This document shows positions 16,444 to 24,936 of a DNA stretch of 64,000 bases, in pieces. The stretch covers positions 1-64,000 of the forward strand of contig CAAFMN010000010.1 in assembly GCA_900764045.1 (NCBI GenBank), in the 5' to 3' direction. Source of the DNA: Clostridia bacterium (GTDB taxonomy: Bacteria; Bacillota; Clostridia; Lachnospirales; Bianqueaceae). Position numbers and translations under genes: made by a program. Numbering within the stretch: the first letter of the stretch is position 1; the number at the start of each line of letters is the position of its first letter. The notes beneath the pieces were generated by a model. That model was not told the origin of the DNA. It did not search any database and saw only the letters and a list, made by a program, of their open reading frames with translations.

Positions 16444-16696
16444 AAATGTCCCTCTGACTCCAAAGGACGAGGGACATTCGTGTTACCACCTTGTTTCACC
16501 GGCTCCTCACAGAACCGGCCTTATGAGGTCATAGACCTCCGCGCGTTCACGGGCGCACCCGTCGCAGCCTTGACAATGTCTCGGTACGCGGCTCCGGGGC
16601 CATATTCGGCTGTCCATCCACACCCCTTTCCACCATATCGGGGCTCTCTGCAGTTTCATGACAGCGTACTCTTCCCTTCCCTGCCTTTTCCAATAT
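16444..16696 (-). promoter_or_regulatory. T-box riboswitch leader, probably methionine-specific
   Basis: On the minus strand the leader has an AGTA bulge (GAGTACGC) low in stem I, an apical region with GGTGTGGATGG, and the antiterminator element AAGGTGGTAACACG (16491-16479), a close T-box consensus. A strong terminator follows: AATGTCCCT / AGGGACATT (16478-16470 / 16453-16445) with a T-run. A likely specifier ATG lies in CGAATATGGCC after stem I pairing GCTGTC/GACAGC. The first genes downstream are tatD and metG, which agrees with Met. Uncharged tRNA-Met would stabilise the antiterminator and switch both genes on. Confidence 0.88.
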
Positions 16697-16702
16697 GAAT
16701 CT

Positions 16703-16731
16703 ATTATAAAGGCGGGAAAACCACTTGTCAA
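16703..16731 (-). promoter_or_regulatory. Promoter of the T-box-tatD-metG operon
   Basis: A perfect consensus sigma-A promoter: -35 TTGACA at 16726-16731, 17-bp spacer, -10 TATAAT at 16703-16708. Confidence 0.88.
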
Positions 16732-16739
16732 GGGGATTT

Positions 16740-18179
16740 TTAATATGTGTCGATCGGCGGCTTAACGCTATCCGGCAGGGGACAGGTATACCGGCCGCCA
16801 TTTCTGCGGCGTACTTCCTCTTTGGCCGCCGCGATCTGTTCCGGCTTTTCCATCGTCCGGATCGCCGCAAGCGCCAGCATCTCTCCGGCCGTCACGGTTC
16901 CTTTATGTCCCAGAACGCTTCCGGCCTGCCCTGTCATCTGCCAGGTATGGCCAATATTACCCAGACACGCTGTCGCTACATTCAGATTTACACAGGGAAC
17001 CGCACAACCAACGTCTCCGACATCGGTAGAACCCGCGCACAGATAGATGTCCTGCGGAGAAAACGCCTTAACGCCATTATCCAACGGACGATCCCAGTAT
17101 TCCTGCGCCTGGTCTCCATACTTCTCCACAAACTGCTCCCAGATAGCCGCCTTGGTCTGCTCCGGATAAGACTCCAGATATTCCTTCGCCAGCTTATAAT
17201 CGTCTTCCTCCCACTGCGGGGCGCCGATCTCCTGCATCGCTTCGCTTGCGATCTCCGCCAACGCTACATTGGGGATGTACTCGGTAAAGGCCATCGCCAG
17301 CTCCACCTCAACCTTCGTCTCCGTCATCATGGCCGCGCCCTGCGCTACCTTTACCACACGATCGTACAGCTCTTTCGCCTGTCTCACATACGGAGCCCGT
17401 ACCTCATACCGCACAGTCGCGTGATCCTGCACTACATTCGGCGCTGTACCGCCGGCATCGATATACGCATAATGCAGTCGCGCTTCCGGAATCATATGCT
17501 CTCTCAGATAATTGCAGCCTACACTCATCAGTTCCACCGCATCCAACGCGCTTCGGCCCAGATACGGCGTTGCTCCGGCATGCGCGGTAAGGCCCTTAAA
17601 ATAGAAGTTTGCTCCCATAATCGCGTTGGAATGCATGCTGTCTACCGCGGTCTCACTGGCCGGATGCCAGGTATACACAAAATCGCACTCGTCAAACAGC
17701 CCTGCCCGCACCATAAATTGCTTGGATCCCGCGCCTTCCTCCGCCGGGCACCCGTAATAGATGACCTTGCCGGGAATTCCGGTTTCTGTTAAATATTCTT
17801 TGAGAAGAATCGCGGCTAATAAGGATCCGGTTCCCAGGCAGCAATGGCCGCAGCCGTGACCCGGCGCTCCGGTTTTTTTAGGAGTGTGAACCGTACAGCC
17901 TGCCTTTTGGCTCAGGCCGTCCAGCGCGTCAAACTCTCCCAGGAAGCCCATCACCCGGCCGCCTTCTCCCTGGCTCCATGTACCCGCGAAACAGGTCGGG
18001 ATCTCTGCCAATCCCCGTTCTACGGTAAATCCATGCTCTTCGAGCTTCGCGCTCAAAAATTCAGCTGATTTATATTCTTTGTATTGCAGCTCTGCGTATT
18101 CAAAAACCGTATCCACTACGCCGTACATCTCCTGGCGAAATTTTTCCGCTGTCTGCTCTATAAACTGCTTTGCGTCCAT
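16740..18179 (-). CDS. AbgB-like M20 amidohydrolase
   Basis: This 479-residue enzyme of peptidase family M20D resembles AbgB, the p-aminobenzoyl-glutamate hydrolase subunit. Zinc-binding signatures are GEFDALDGLSQKAGC near 82, GAPGHGCGHCCLGTG near 105 and the CPAEEGAGSK motif near 143; a lid domain follows (LTAHAGATPYLGRSALDA). It likely cleaves an acyl-amino acid or aminoacyl amide bond in the cytoplasm. It is the last gene of an ABC amino-acid uptake operon, 12 bp after the ATPase gene. The transporter probably imports its substrate. No AbgA or AbgT partner is adjacent, so p-aminobenzoyl-glutamate specificity is unproven. Confidence 0.85.
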   Translation of the reverse strand: MDAKQFIEQTAEKFRQEMYGVVDTVFEYAELQYKEYKSAEFLSAKLEEHGFTVERGLAEIPTCFAGTWSQGEGGRVMGFLGEFDALDGLSQKAGCTVHTPKKTGAPGHGCGHCCLGTGSLLAAILLKEYLTETGIPGKVIYYGCPAEEGAGSKQFMVRAGLFDECDFVYTWHPASETAVDSMHSNAIMGANFYFKGLTAHAGATPYLGRSALDAVELMSVGCNYLREHMIPEARLHYAYIDAGGTAPNVVQDHATVRYEVRAPYVRQAKELYDRVVKVAQGAAMMTETKVEVELAMAFTEYIPNVALAEIASEAMQEIGAPQWEEDDYKLAKEYLESYPEQTKAAIWEQFVEKYGDQAQEYWDRPLDNGVKAFSPQDIYLCAGSTDVGDVGCAVPCVNLNVATACLGNIGHTWQMTGQAGSVLGHKGTVTAGEMLALAAIRTMEKPEQIAAAKEEVRRRNGGRYTCPLPDSVKPPIDTY

Positions 18180-18191
18180 TTCTATTTCTCC

Positions 18192-18935
18192 TTACAACAC
18201 TTTACTTAGAAAATCTCGGCACCGGTCCGTCTTGGGATGATCGAACACTTCTTCCGGCGTTCCCTCTTCCTGTACCAGGCCCTCATCCATAAACAGCACT
18301 CGATCACTGACCTTACGGGCAAATCCCATCTCATGCGTTACGATGACCGTCGTCATCCCGGACTGTGCCAGCTCCTGGATAACATCCAACACTTCCTTGA
18401 CCATCTCCGGATCCAGCGCACTGGTCGGCTCGTCAAACAGAATCACCTGCGGCTCCATCGCCAGCGCCCGGACAATGGCCAGACGCTGCTTTTGTCCTCC
18501 CGAAAGTCTTGTGGGATACTCGTCCCTTTTATCATACAGGCCAACCCGCCGCAGCAGCGTCTCCGCCATACTGCGAGCTTCATCCTTGGGCATCTTTTTC
18601 TCCAGAACCGGAGCCAATGTAATATTATCGATCACCTTCAGGTGTGGGAATACATGAAAATGCTGAAATACCATACCGATTTTCTGGCGGTACGCATCAA
18701 TCTTTACCTTTTTTCCGGTAATCTCGTCTCCTTCAAAGAAAACCTGTCCCTCATCCGGACGCTCCAATAGATTCAGGCAGCGCAGAAATGTACTCTTTCC
18801 ACTGCCGCTGGGGCCGATAATACTCACAACTTCCTGTTCGTAAATCGTTTGATCGATTCCGCACAGCACGGGCAGCTTGCCGAAATTCTTCTTAAGGCCG
18901 ACGACCTGAATCATTTTCCGATCATAGTTAATCAT
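18192..18935 (-). CDS. Amino-acid ABC transporter ATP-binding protein (GlnQ/HisP type)
   Basis: This 247-residue ATPase drives polar amino-acid uptake. It has Walker A GPSGSGKST, the Q-loop region GMVFQHFHVFPHL, signature LSGGQKQR, Walker B VILFDEPTSALD and the H-loop VTHEMGFA. The chosen start (18935) overlaps the permease stop by eight bases and has a GGGAGG site about ten bases upstream. A second in-frame ATG at 18914 (MIQVVGL) is the alternative. It lies between the permease and the AbgB-like gene in one operon. Confidence 0.95.
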   Translation of the reverse strand: MINYDRKMIQVVGLKKNFGKLPVLCGIDQTIYEQEVVSIIGPSGSGKSTFLRCLNLLERPDEGQVFFEGDEITGKKVKIDAYRQKIGMVFQHFHVFPHLKVIDNITLAPVLEKKMPKDEARSMAETLLRRVGLYDKRDEYPTRLSGGQKQRLAIVRALAMEPQVILFDEPTSALDPEMVKEVLDVIQELAQSGMTTVIVTHEMGFARKVSDRVLFMDEGLVQEEGTPEEVFDHPKTDRCRDFLSKVL

Positions 18936-19590
18936 TGGCCTTGAGCCTCCCTTCGATCAGCTTCATCAAAAATGACAGTACCGTTGTCAATGCCAGATAC
19001 AAAATACCGGAAATCATAAGGGCCGGAATGGTAATAAAGGTCGCAGACTGTACGGTCTTGAATGCGCTTGTGATCTCCGTGATAAAGAATACAGACGCCA
19101 GGGACGCTTCCTTGATCATTACGATAAATTCATTGCCCAGAGCCGGAAGGATATTTTTGATGGCCTGCGGCAGAATCACTCGGCTCATCGTATGGTAGGC
19201 GCTCATTCCCAGGCTACGGGCCGCCTCTGTCTGTCCTTTATCCACCGCCTGGATTCCCGCGCGGATAATCTCCGCCACATAGGCACTGGCATTCACCACC
19301 AGAGCCATAATGATACACTGTTCTTCATTGATTTCAAAAGGCAGAATATCTGGAACAAAAAAGTAGAAAAAGTAGATCTGCAACAGAATCGGGGTTCCGC
19401 GGATGATCCAGACATAAACTCCCACGATCCATTCCAACGGCTTCACCTTGGAGAACTTCATGATAGCCAGAAGCGTCCCCAGAACCGTTCCCAACAGCAC
19501 GGTTAAAAGCGCCAGATAAATCGTGCCCCAGGTACCCTGTAGATAAATGTACCCGTATTTACTCCAGATCAGCGCAATCTTTTCAAACAT
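18928..19590 (-). CDS. Amino-acid ABC transporter permease (HisM/GlnP type)
   Basis: This 220-residue membrane protein has about five hydrophobic segments and the EAA loop that contacts the ATPase (VDKGQTEAARSLGMSAYHTMSRVILPQAIKNILP, near 115-145). This is the polar-amino-acid family permease, which works as a homo- or heterodimer. Only one permease gene is present, so a homodimer is likely. It lies 17 bp after the substrate-binding protein gene. Confidence 0.95.
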   Translation of the reverse strand: MFEKIALIWSKYGYIYLQGTWGTIYLALLTVLLGTVLGTLLAIMKFSKVKPLEWIVGVYVWIIRGTPILLQIYFFYFFVPDILPFEINEEQCIIMALVVNASAYVAEIIRAGIQAVDKGQTEAARSLGMSAYHTMSRVILPQAIKNILPALGNEFIVMIKEASLASVFFITEITSAFKTVQSATFITIPALMISGILYLALTTVLSFLMKLIEGRLKAND

Positions 19591-19607
19591 ACCCCTCTAC
19601 TCCTTCT

Positions 19608-20456
19608 TTACAGTCCCAGTGTCGCCGCATACTCCTTGTACTGCTTATACCACTTCATATAGGTTCCGTCCTGAACCACCGGCTCAATAATCTCATTGAT
19701 TTTCGCGAGGAGCTCATCCTCTCCCTTTTTCATTCCGATAACCATGCTGCTGAAGCGTTCGTCAACTTCAAAACGGAAGCTTTCTACCATAGCGAGACCG
19801 CATTCTTCATTGGCATCGATATAGAGTCTAGCGAAGGCCGTCGCTGTCACGACAACATCCGCTTTGCCCTCCTGAACCATCAAAAAGGCGTCATTGGTTG
19901 AGGAAACATACTTGACTTCCTTGCACTTCGGAACCTGATCCTCTAAGAAGAACTGCTGAAGAGAACCCTGCTGTACTACAACCACTTTATCCGCCAGATC
20001 GTCGATGCTCTGGATCTCACCAGCCATATCCGCGCGTGCCGCGACACCGTAGGTTGAATCATCCTCTTCATCAGACTTGTAATAACCATTGGAGAGATTC
20101 ATATTCTCCGCTCTGTCCGGCTTATATCCAAGTGCCGAGATCGCAAGATCGTACTTGCCCTCTGTTACACTGCTCAAAACTGTGGAAAAGTCCAGCGCCA
20201 TGATTCGGCACTCCACACCAAGCTGCTGCGCGATGTATTTCGCAAGCTCGATGTCCGAGCCCACATATCGGTCGTCTCCTTCTTTGCTGGGGTCGATAAA
20301 CTCATTGGGTGCGAAATAAGGTTCTGTCGCAACCGTAATATATCCGCGTTCCAGTATCTCATCCAATCGGCTCTTCGCGTTGTCTGTCTGTCCTCCGCAT
20401 CCGATTGCTCCTGCCGCCAAAATCATTGCCAGCACCGCTGCCCAAATTCTCCTCAT
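19608..20456 (-). CDS. Amino-acid ABC transporter substrate-binding lipoprotein
   Basis: This 282-residue extracellular binding protein is anchored by a lipid. The signal MRRIWAAVLAMILAAGAIGC ends in a lipobox with Cys20. The mature part is a family-3 solute-binding fold: GYITVATEPYFAPNEFID, then GSDIELAKYIAQQLG, and EGKYDLAISALGY. The start is set at ATG 20456, because a GGAGGAG ribosome site lies just upstream and an earlier GTG would be inside that site. It is the first gene of the operon with permease, ATPase and AbgB-like amidohydrolase, and it has a consensus promoter. The ligand cannot be predicted beyond a polar amino acid or an N-acylated derivative. Confidence 0.93.
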   Translation of the reverse strand: MRRIWAAVLAMILAAGAIGCGGQTDNAKSRLDEILERGYITVATEPYFAPNEFIDPSKEGDDRYVGSDIELAKYIAQQLGVECRIMALDFSTVLSSVTEGKYDLAISALGYKPDRAENMNLSNGYYKSDEEDDSTYGVAARADMAGEIQSIDDLADKVVVVQQGSLQQFFLEDQVPKCKEVKYVSSTNDAFLMVQEGKADVVVTATAFARLYIDANEECGLAMVESFRFEVDERFSSMVIGMKKGEDELLAKINEIIEPVVQDGTYMKWYKQYKEYAATLGL

Positions 20457-20512
20457 CTCTTTCTCCTCCACTTTAGTTTGCTAATTAGATGAATCGCTAA
20501 TGCGATGATAAG

Positions 20513-20541
20513 ATCATACACTATCCGAGCAGATTTGTCAA
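20513..20541 (-). promoter_or_regulatory. Promoter of the ABC transporter-amidohydrolase operon
   Basis: -35 TTGACA at 20536-20541, 17-bp spacer, -10 TATGAT at 20513-20518, about 57 bp before the start codon. Confidence 0.8.
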
Positions 20542-20565
20542 TTGTTTTTTTAATTTTTTTGCATA

Positions 20566-20599
20566 AAAAATGCGCACTCCTGAGGATCTGCGCATTTTC
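20566..20599 (-). terminator. Terminator of the synthase-dehydrogenase unit
   Basis: The stem AAAATGCGCA / TGCGCATTTT (20567-20576 / 20589-20598) is 10 bp after the dehydrogenase stop and is followed on the minus strand by a T-run. Confidence 0.8.
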
Positions 20600-20607
20600 T
20601 TTCTATC

Positions 20608-21552
20608 TTATATTACCCTGTTCTGCGGATGTCCCGCGGCATATGCCATAATATTCCCTGCGACGAGCTTCAGCAGCCGCTCCCGTGTCTCCCGGGCCAG
20701 CCATCCTACATGGGGCGTTACCACCGCACGGGGGTGAGAAGCCAGCCTACACTCTGTCTCCGGCGGTTCCTGACACAGCACATCCGCGCCCACTGCATAT
20801 AATTTACCGCTGTCCAGCACTCTGACGACCGCTGCCTCATCCAGAACCGCACCGCGCGACGTATTGAGCAGAATCGCTCCATCCTTCATCCGCGACAAAA
20901 GCTCTGTGCTAAACATCCCGCGTGTCTCCTCGGTCAGCGGCAGATGAATAGAAACCACATCCGATACGGCCAGAAGTGTATCCAGATCTACATAAGTCAA
21001 TGCATCTCTGTCCCTCTCCGGATGTCTGCGGTACGCTACGACCTTCATCCCAAAAACCTCACCCAGCCTGGCCACCTGCTGTCCGATACTGCCGGCGCCG
21101 CATATGCCCAACGTCCGGCCGCTTAGTTCCATCAACGGCATGGTCTGAATGTCACGATAACCGTCACGGCTCCAGCTGCCGTCATGAACAAACCGGTTCA
21201 ATGCCGATATGTTGTTGACGATCTCCAGCAGCAACGCGAAAGTATGCTGTGCCACAGCCTGCGTGCTATAGCCCGGAACATTGCACACGACAATTCCTCG
21301 CTTGGCTGCCGCATTTAAATCAATCATGTTGCAGCCGGTGCTGAATGTCCCGATATAACGAATGCCCGGACACTTTTCCAAAAGTTCCTCCGTCACCGGA
21401 AAGCGATTCACGAGGATTCCCTCTGCCGTTCCAATCCGCTCCGTCGCCTTTTCCGGAGGCGTCTCCGGATACCAGACCTGTTCATGCGGCGCTATCTCCA
21501 GCGTCCGGCCTTCCAGCCCCGGGAGGAACCCATCCAAAATGACAAATCTCAT
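20608..21552 (-). CDS. D-2-hydroxyacid dehydrogenase, NAD(P)-dependent
   Basis: This 314-residue cytosolic oxidoreductase interconverts a 2-oxoacid and a D-2-hydroxyacid. The Rossmann motif is GICGAGSIGQQVA near 148, and the catalytic triad segments are the Arg of LLNTSRGAVLDE, the Glu of CQEPPETE and the His of VVTPHVGWLA. Homology is to the glycerate/hydroxypyruvate reductase group. The gene starts one base after the stop of the HMGL-family synthase and probably handles a product or substrate of that enzyme. Confidence 0.9.
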   Translation of the reverse strand: MRFVILDGFLPGLEGRTLEIAPHEQVWYPETPPEKATERIGTAEGILVNRFPVTEELLEKCPGIRYIGTFSTGCNMIDLNAAAKRGIVVCNVPGYSTQAVAQHTFALLLEIVNNISALNRFVHDGSWSRDGYRDIQTMPLMELSGRTLGICGAGSIGQQVARLGEVFGMKVVAYRRHPERDRDALTYVDLDTLLAVSDVVSIHLPLTEETRGMFSTELLSRMKDGAILLNTSRGAVLDEAAVVRVLDSGKLYAVGADVLCQEPPETECRLASHPRAVVTPHVGWLARETRERLLKLVAGNIMAYAAGHPQNRVI

Positions 21553-21553
21553 A

Positions 21554-22957
21554 TTATCGCAGCCGAATACCGTATTCCGCCGAATATTTCTCCGTCAGCT
21601 CCAACAGCTCCGAATCGGAAATGGCCGTAACACGGCCGCCGACATATTCCTGATCCACCCAGTCTTTGATGTGGGTAACCACCGGACTCTCCTTGGTCAG
21701 ACGCGCCTCATCCTTCAGATTATAGGTGCTGTTAATCCAGTGCGCGATTCCCGCGGCGCCGGAAGTGTTGGTAATCATCACCTTGGGCGGACGGTTCAGC
21801 AGCAAACCTGTATTAAAGACATTATAGATCTCTTCGTCCTTCATCAGTCCGTCCGCATGAACTCCGGCACGGGTCACATTAAAATATTCCCCTACAAACG
21901 GTGTTCTCGGCGCGATGTATTCTCCCAATTCCGTCCTGTAATAATCCGCGATCTCCGTAATCACAGTCGTATCCATACCGTCCAGTGTACCACGCAGCTG
22001 CGCGTACTCCATTACCATGGCTTCCAGCGGGCAGTTGCCCGTCCGCTCACCGATCCCGAGCAAAGAACAGTTGACACCGGACGCGCCATAAAGCCATGCC
22101 GTAACCGAATTGGTCACAGCGGCGTAGAAGTCATTATGTCCATGCCACTCAATCAGTTCAGAAGGCACACGGGCATGATACCGCAGACCGTAGATGATTC
22201 CCGGAACACTTCGGGGCAGCGCCACACCGGGAATGGATACGCCATATCCCATCGTATCGCAGGCACGGATCTTGATCGGAACTCCGCTCTCCTTACGCAG
22301 CTTAGTCAGCTCGGATACAAAAGGAACAACAAAGCCATAAAAATCCGCGCGGGTAATATCCTCAAAATGGCATCGCGGCCGGATCCCGACCTCCAGGCAT
22401 TCCTTAACGACACGCAGATAATGCTCGATTGCCTGGCTTCTCGTCATATGAAGCTTATTGAAAATATGATAGTCAGAGCAGCTGACCAGAATTCCTGTTT
22501 CTTTCACGCCGATTTCCCGAACCATCTCAAAGTCCTTTTTGGACGCGCGGATCCAGCTCGTTACCTCAGGAAAGTCATATCCCAGCTCCATACAGCGGTA
22601 TGCGGCATCACGGTCTTTTTTGCTGTACAAGAAAAATTCGCTCTGACGAATCAGCCCTTTCGGGCCGCCCAGACGATGCAGCATCTCATACAGACGCACA
22701 ATCTGCTCTGTCGTATACGGCTCACGGGACTGCTGTCCATCCCGGAAAGTCGTATCGGTAATCCATATATTCTCCGGCATCTCCATAGGTACCAAACGTC
22801 TGTTAAAAACAATCTTGGGAACTTCATCGTATTTGAAATTCTGACGATACAGATTCGGACTCTCAACATCTTGCAGAATATAATTGAACTCCGCTTGCTC
22901 CAAAAGATGAGTATTGGGATTCATATGCAGATCGGTATTTTTATCGATACTGTTCAT
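21554..22957 (-). CDS. HMGL-family synthase, citrate (Re)-synthase / homocitrate synthase-like
   Basis: This 467-residue TIM-barrel enzyme of the DRE-TIM family condenses acetyl-CoA with a 2-oxoacid. The signature is WITDTTFRDGQQSREPYTTEQI near 64, where standard isopropylmalate synthases have DTTLRDGEQ. Metal and substrate residues are in PRCHFEDITRAD and EWHGHNDF. It lacks the C-terminal leucine-regulatory domain of LeuA. I recall this variant as the anaerobe group that includes the Re-face citrate synthase of Clostridium kluyveri, so citrate synthesis is a fair guess; homocitrate or citramalate synthesis are alternatives. It is co-transcribed with a D-2-hydroxyacid dehydrogenase. The start has an AGGAGG site. 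Confidence 0.75.
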   Translation of the reverse strand: MNSIDKNTDLHMNPNTHLLEQAEFNYILQDVESPNLYRQNFKYDEVPKIVFNRRLVPMEMPENIWITDTTFRDGQQSREPYTTEQIVRLYEMLHRLGGPKGLIRQSEFFLYSKKDRDAAYRCMELGYDFPEVTSWIRASKKDFEMVREIGVKETGILVSCSDYHIFNKLHMTRSQAIEHYLRVVKECLEVGIRPRCHFEDITRADFYGFVVPFVSELTKLRKESGVPIKIRACDTMGYGVSIPGVALPRSVPGIIYGLRYHARVPSELIEWHGHNDFYAAVTNSVTAWLYGASGVNCSLLGIGERTGNCPLEAMVMEYAQLRGTLDGMDTTVITEIADYYRTELGEYIAPRTPFVGEYFNVTRAGVHADGLMKDEEIYNVFNTGLLLNRPPKVMITNTSGAAGIAHWINSTYNLKDEARLTKESPVVTHIKDWVDQEYVGGRVTAISDSELLELTEKYSAEYGIRLR

Positions 22958-23180
22958 TCTCTGCTCCTCCTTTCATATCATGCCCTGGCGGGTTGTGAAC
23001 TTTATCATACTAAATTCCCTGTCGCAAGTCAAGCATTTTTTTGATATCTCGCATATTTTTGGACATGTTTCATAAAAATTTTTTAAAAAACGATGGAACA
23101 CTGGAAAAGCTATCGTAATATCCTATAGTGTCAGGGGAACCTCTCCCCGGTAAAATATCTCTTGAAAGGGGGCTCTCCCT

Positions 23181-23405
23181 ATGGGATGTGCCGGAAACAA
23201 TTATTGGATCATTATTCTTTTGCTGCTGTGCTGCTGCGGCAACGATAATGGATGCGGATGCGGCGGTGGAATCGGCAATGGATGCGGTAACGGCAACGAC
23301 GGATGCAATTGGATCATCTTCTTGATCCTGATTCTGTGCTGCTGCGGTAACGGCAATGGAATCGGCAGCGGATGCGGTAACTCCTGCGGCAATTCCTGCT
23401 GCTAA
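23181..23405 (+). CDS. Small Cys/Gly-rich (chorion-class high-cysteine-like) protein
   Basis: This 74-residue peptide starts MGCAGNNYWIIILLLLCCCG and contains two copies of a hydrophobic WII-type segment ending in CCCG, each followed by a Gly-Asn-Cys-rich tail (GCGCGGGIGNGCGNG; GSGCGNSCGNSCC). About one residue in five is Cys. It resembles proteins annotated in Clostridia as chorion-class high-cysteine (HCB) proteins, whose function is unknown. An AAAGGGGG ribosome site precedes the ATG and a strong terminator follows, so it is a complete gene. The internal duplication suggests a tandem-repeat origin. Surface or spore-coat localisation is only a guess. Confidence 0.75.
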   Translation: MGCAGNNYWIIILLLLCCCGNDNGCGCGGGIGNGCGNGNDGCNWIIFLILILCCCGNGNGIGSGCGNSCGNSCC

Positions 23406-23435
23406 TACACATATCTGAAAAACCTCCTGAAAAAA

Positions 23436-23480
23436 GGGAGTACCGCAGGTTCTCTCACACCCGCGGTACTCCCGCTTTTT
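23436..23480. terminator. Bidirectional terminator (Cys-rich gene / AAA gene)
   Basis: The 11-bp stem GGGAGTACCGC / GCGGTACTCCC (23436-23446 / 23463-23473) has GCTTTTTTATT after it on the plus strand and a T-run on the minus strand. Confidence 0.85.
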
Positions 23481-24757
23481 TATTGCTTTTTCTGCTGATA
23501 ATACAGAATAAACTGTCTCGCGCTCCTTCCGGAAAAGCCTTTCTGCTCCATCGACCACTGAATCGCTTCCCGTTCCAACGCTTTGTCCGCCGTGATTCCC
23601 TGCTTCTGCGCCAGATACCGTACAATCTCCAGATATTGCGCCTGATTCGGCACCGGGTACGTCAGCGTCAATCCAAAGCGCTGTGACAACGACAGCTTTT
23701 CATTCATCGCTTCAATCCCGTGTACTTCCTGGTCCAGATGCTCTGTCTGACGATCCTTCCATTTCTGCTGAATGATGTTGCGCCGGTTGGACGTCGCGTA
23801 GAAAACTACATTCTCCGGCTTCTTTTCCACACTGCCTTCCAGCAGGGATTTCATATATTTATATTCCGTTTCAAAATCCTCAAAGGACAGATCATCAATA
23901 AAAAGGATAAAACGCTTGCCGCGGCCCGCGATATATTGAAGGATGACCGGCAGCTGCTCCATCTGCTCTTTGCCGACCTCCACCAGCCGCAGTCCCTGAT
24001 CAAAATATTCGTTCACCAGCGCCTTTACCGCTGAAGATTTTCCGGTTCCGCCCGCTCCCGCCAGCAGAACATTGTTGGCTTCGTGTCCCTCCAGAAACCC
24101 TTCGGTATTCTCTATCAGCATCTGCTTCTGGTACTGATATCCAATCAGGTCGGACAGGCGAATATCGTCGTAGTTTTCCACGCCTATGAGACCATGTCCC
24201 GTTTCCCAGCGAAACATGGGATACATCGCGAGGATCCCGCAGCCCTGCCGCGCATAATACGCACTCAGCACATCAACCGCATCCGCATCCTGCATCTCTC
24301 CCAGCAGGCTATACTCCGCACACATCTGCTTCAGTACCGCGGCTCTCTTTTCCGCCGGTGAGGAATCCGCTCTCTTCTTGGCGCATCGGCAATACCGCAG
24401 AGCAAAATCCTCCAAACCATAGCGCTGAAGCAGACTCAGGCTGTCTTGCAGTACCGCCCGAAGGATATGGATATCCCTCTGCACCGCTTTATAGAGACTG
24501 CTGTCCTTTCCGACCTCCCAATGCCTCTCACAATTCATGCTGAAGGCATTTACATCTCCCAGCAGACAATGCCAGGCCCAGGCTTCCAGCACCGGACCCT
24601 CCAGGAGATACTTCTCCGATTGTTCCACCAAAAGCGCTACCAGACGGCTGGCATCCCCTTCTGCTTCTTCCGGCGCTTTTTCCAGCATTTCCGACAAAAT
24701 TCGCATCAGCGGATTCTTCGTGATCTCGTGATATACCGTCAAATATCTCAGGTTCAT
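23480..24757 (-). CDS. AAA-type ATPase, DUF815 family
   Basis: This 425-residue cytoplasmic protein has an N-terminal helical region of about 190 residues and a C-terminal AAA ATPase. Walker A is LLAGAGGTGKSS near 234, Walker B is RFILFIDDLSFED near 285, and the sensor segment VVFYATSNRRNI is near 322. The last part (GFSGRSARQFILYYQQ) is the family's C-terminal helix. Function in Clostridia is not established. It is divergent from an XRE regulator, and its stop codon lies at the edge of the strong terminator shared with the Cys-rich gene. Confidence 0.82.
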   Translation of the reverse strand: MNLRYLTVYHEITKNPLMRILSEMLEKAPEEAEGDASRLVALLVEQSEKYLLEGPVLEAWAWHCLLGDVNAFSMNCERHWEVGKDSSLYKAVQRDIHILRAVLQDSLSLLQRYGLEDFALRYCRCAKKRADSSPAEKRAAVLKQMCAEYSLLGEMQDADAVDVLSAYYARQGCGILAMYPMFRWETGHGLIGVENYDDIRLSDLIGYQYQKQMLIENTEGFLEGHEANNVLLAGAGGTGKSSAVKALVNEYFDQGLRLVEVGKEQMEQLPVILQYIAGRGKRFILFIDDLSFEDFETEYKYMKSLLEGSVEKKPENVVFYATSNRRNIIQQKWKDRQTEHLDQEVHGIEAMNEKLSLSQRFGLTLTYPVPNQAQYLEIVRYLAQKQGITADKALEREAIQWSMEQKGFSGRSARQFILYYQQKKQ

Positions 24758-24845
24758 TGGTTTTCTCCCTCTCTAAATCGATATGTATTCCTTCTGAACT
24801 TAACAGCCAGTTTATATTTTTTGAAATATTTCCCAGATTTGTTAA

Positions 24846-24874
24846 TTGCCTCCATGCACAATATGGTCTATAAT
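24846..24874 (+). promoter_or_regulatory. Promoter of the XRE-family regulator gene
   Basis: -35 TTGCCT at 24846-24851, 17-bp spacer, -10 TATAAT at 24869-24874. Confidence 0.5.
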
Positions 24875-24936
24875 AGAAGCACTTCAAGATTTTTCTCGTT
24901 TCTTGTCGAACTTTGTTTTTTGAAAGGATGATACCA

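Noticed and set aside
21362..23044. Long plus-strand open frame opposite the HMGL synthase
   Set aside because: It covers a clear conserved gene on the other strand, has no ribosome site and gives a basic, low-complexity translation; it arises from codon bias of the real gene.
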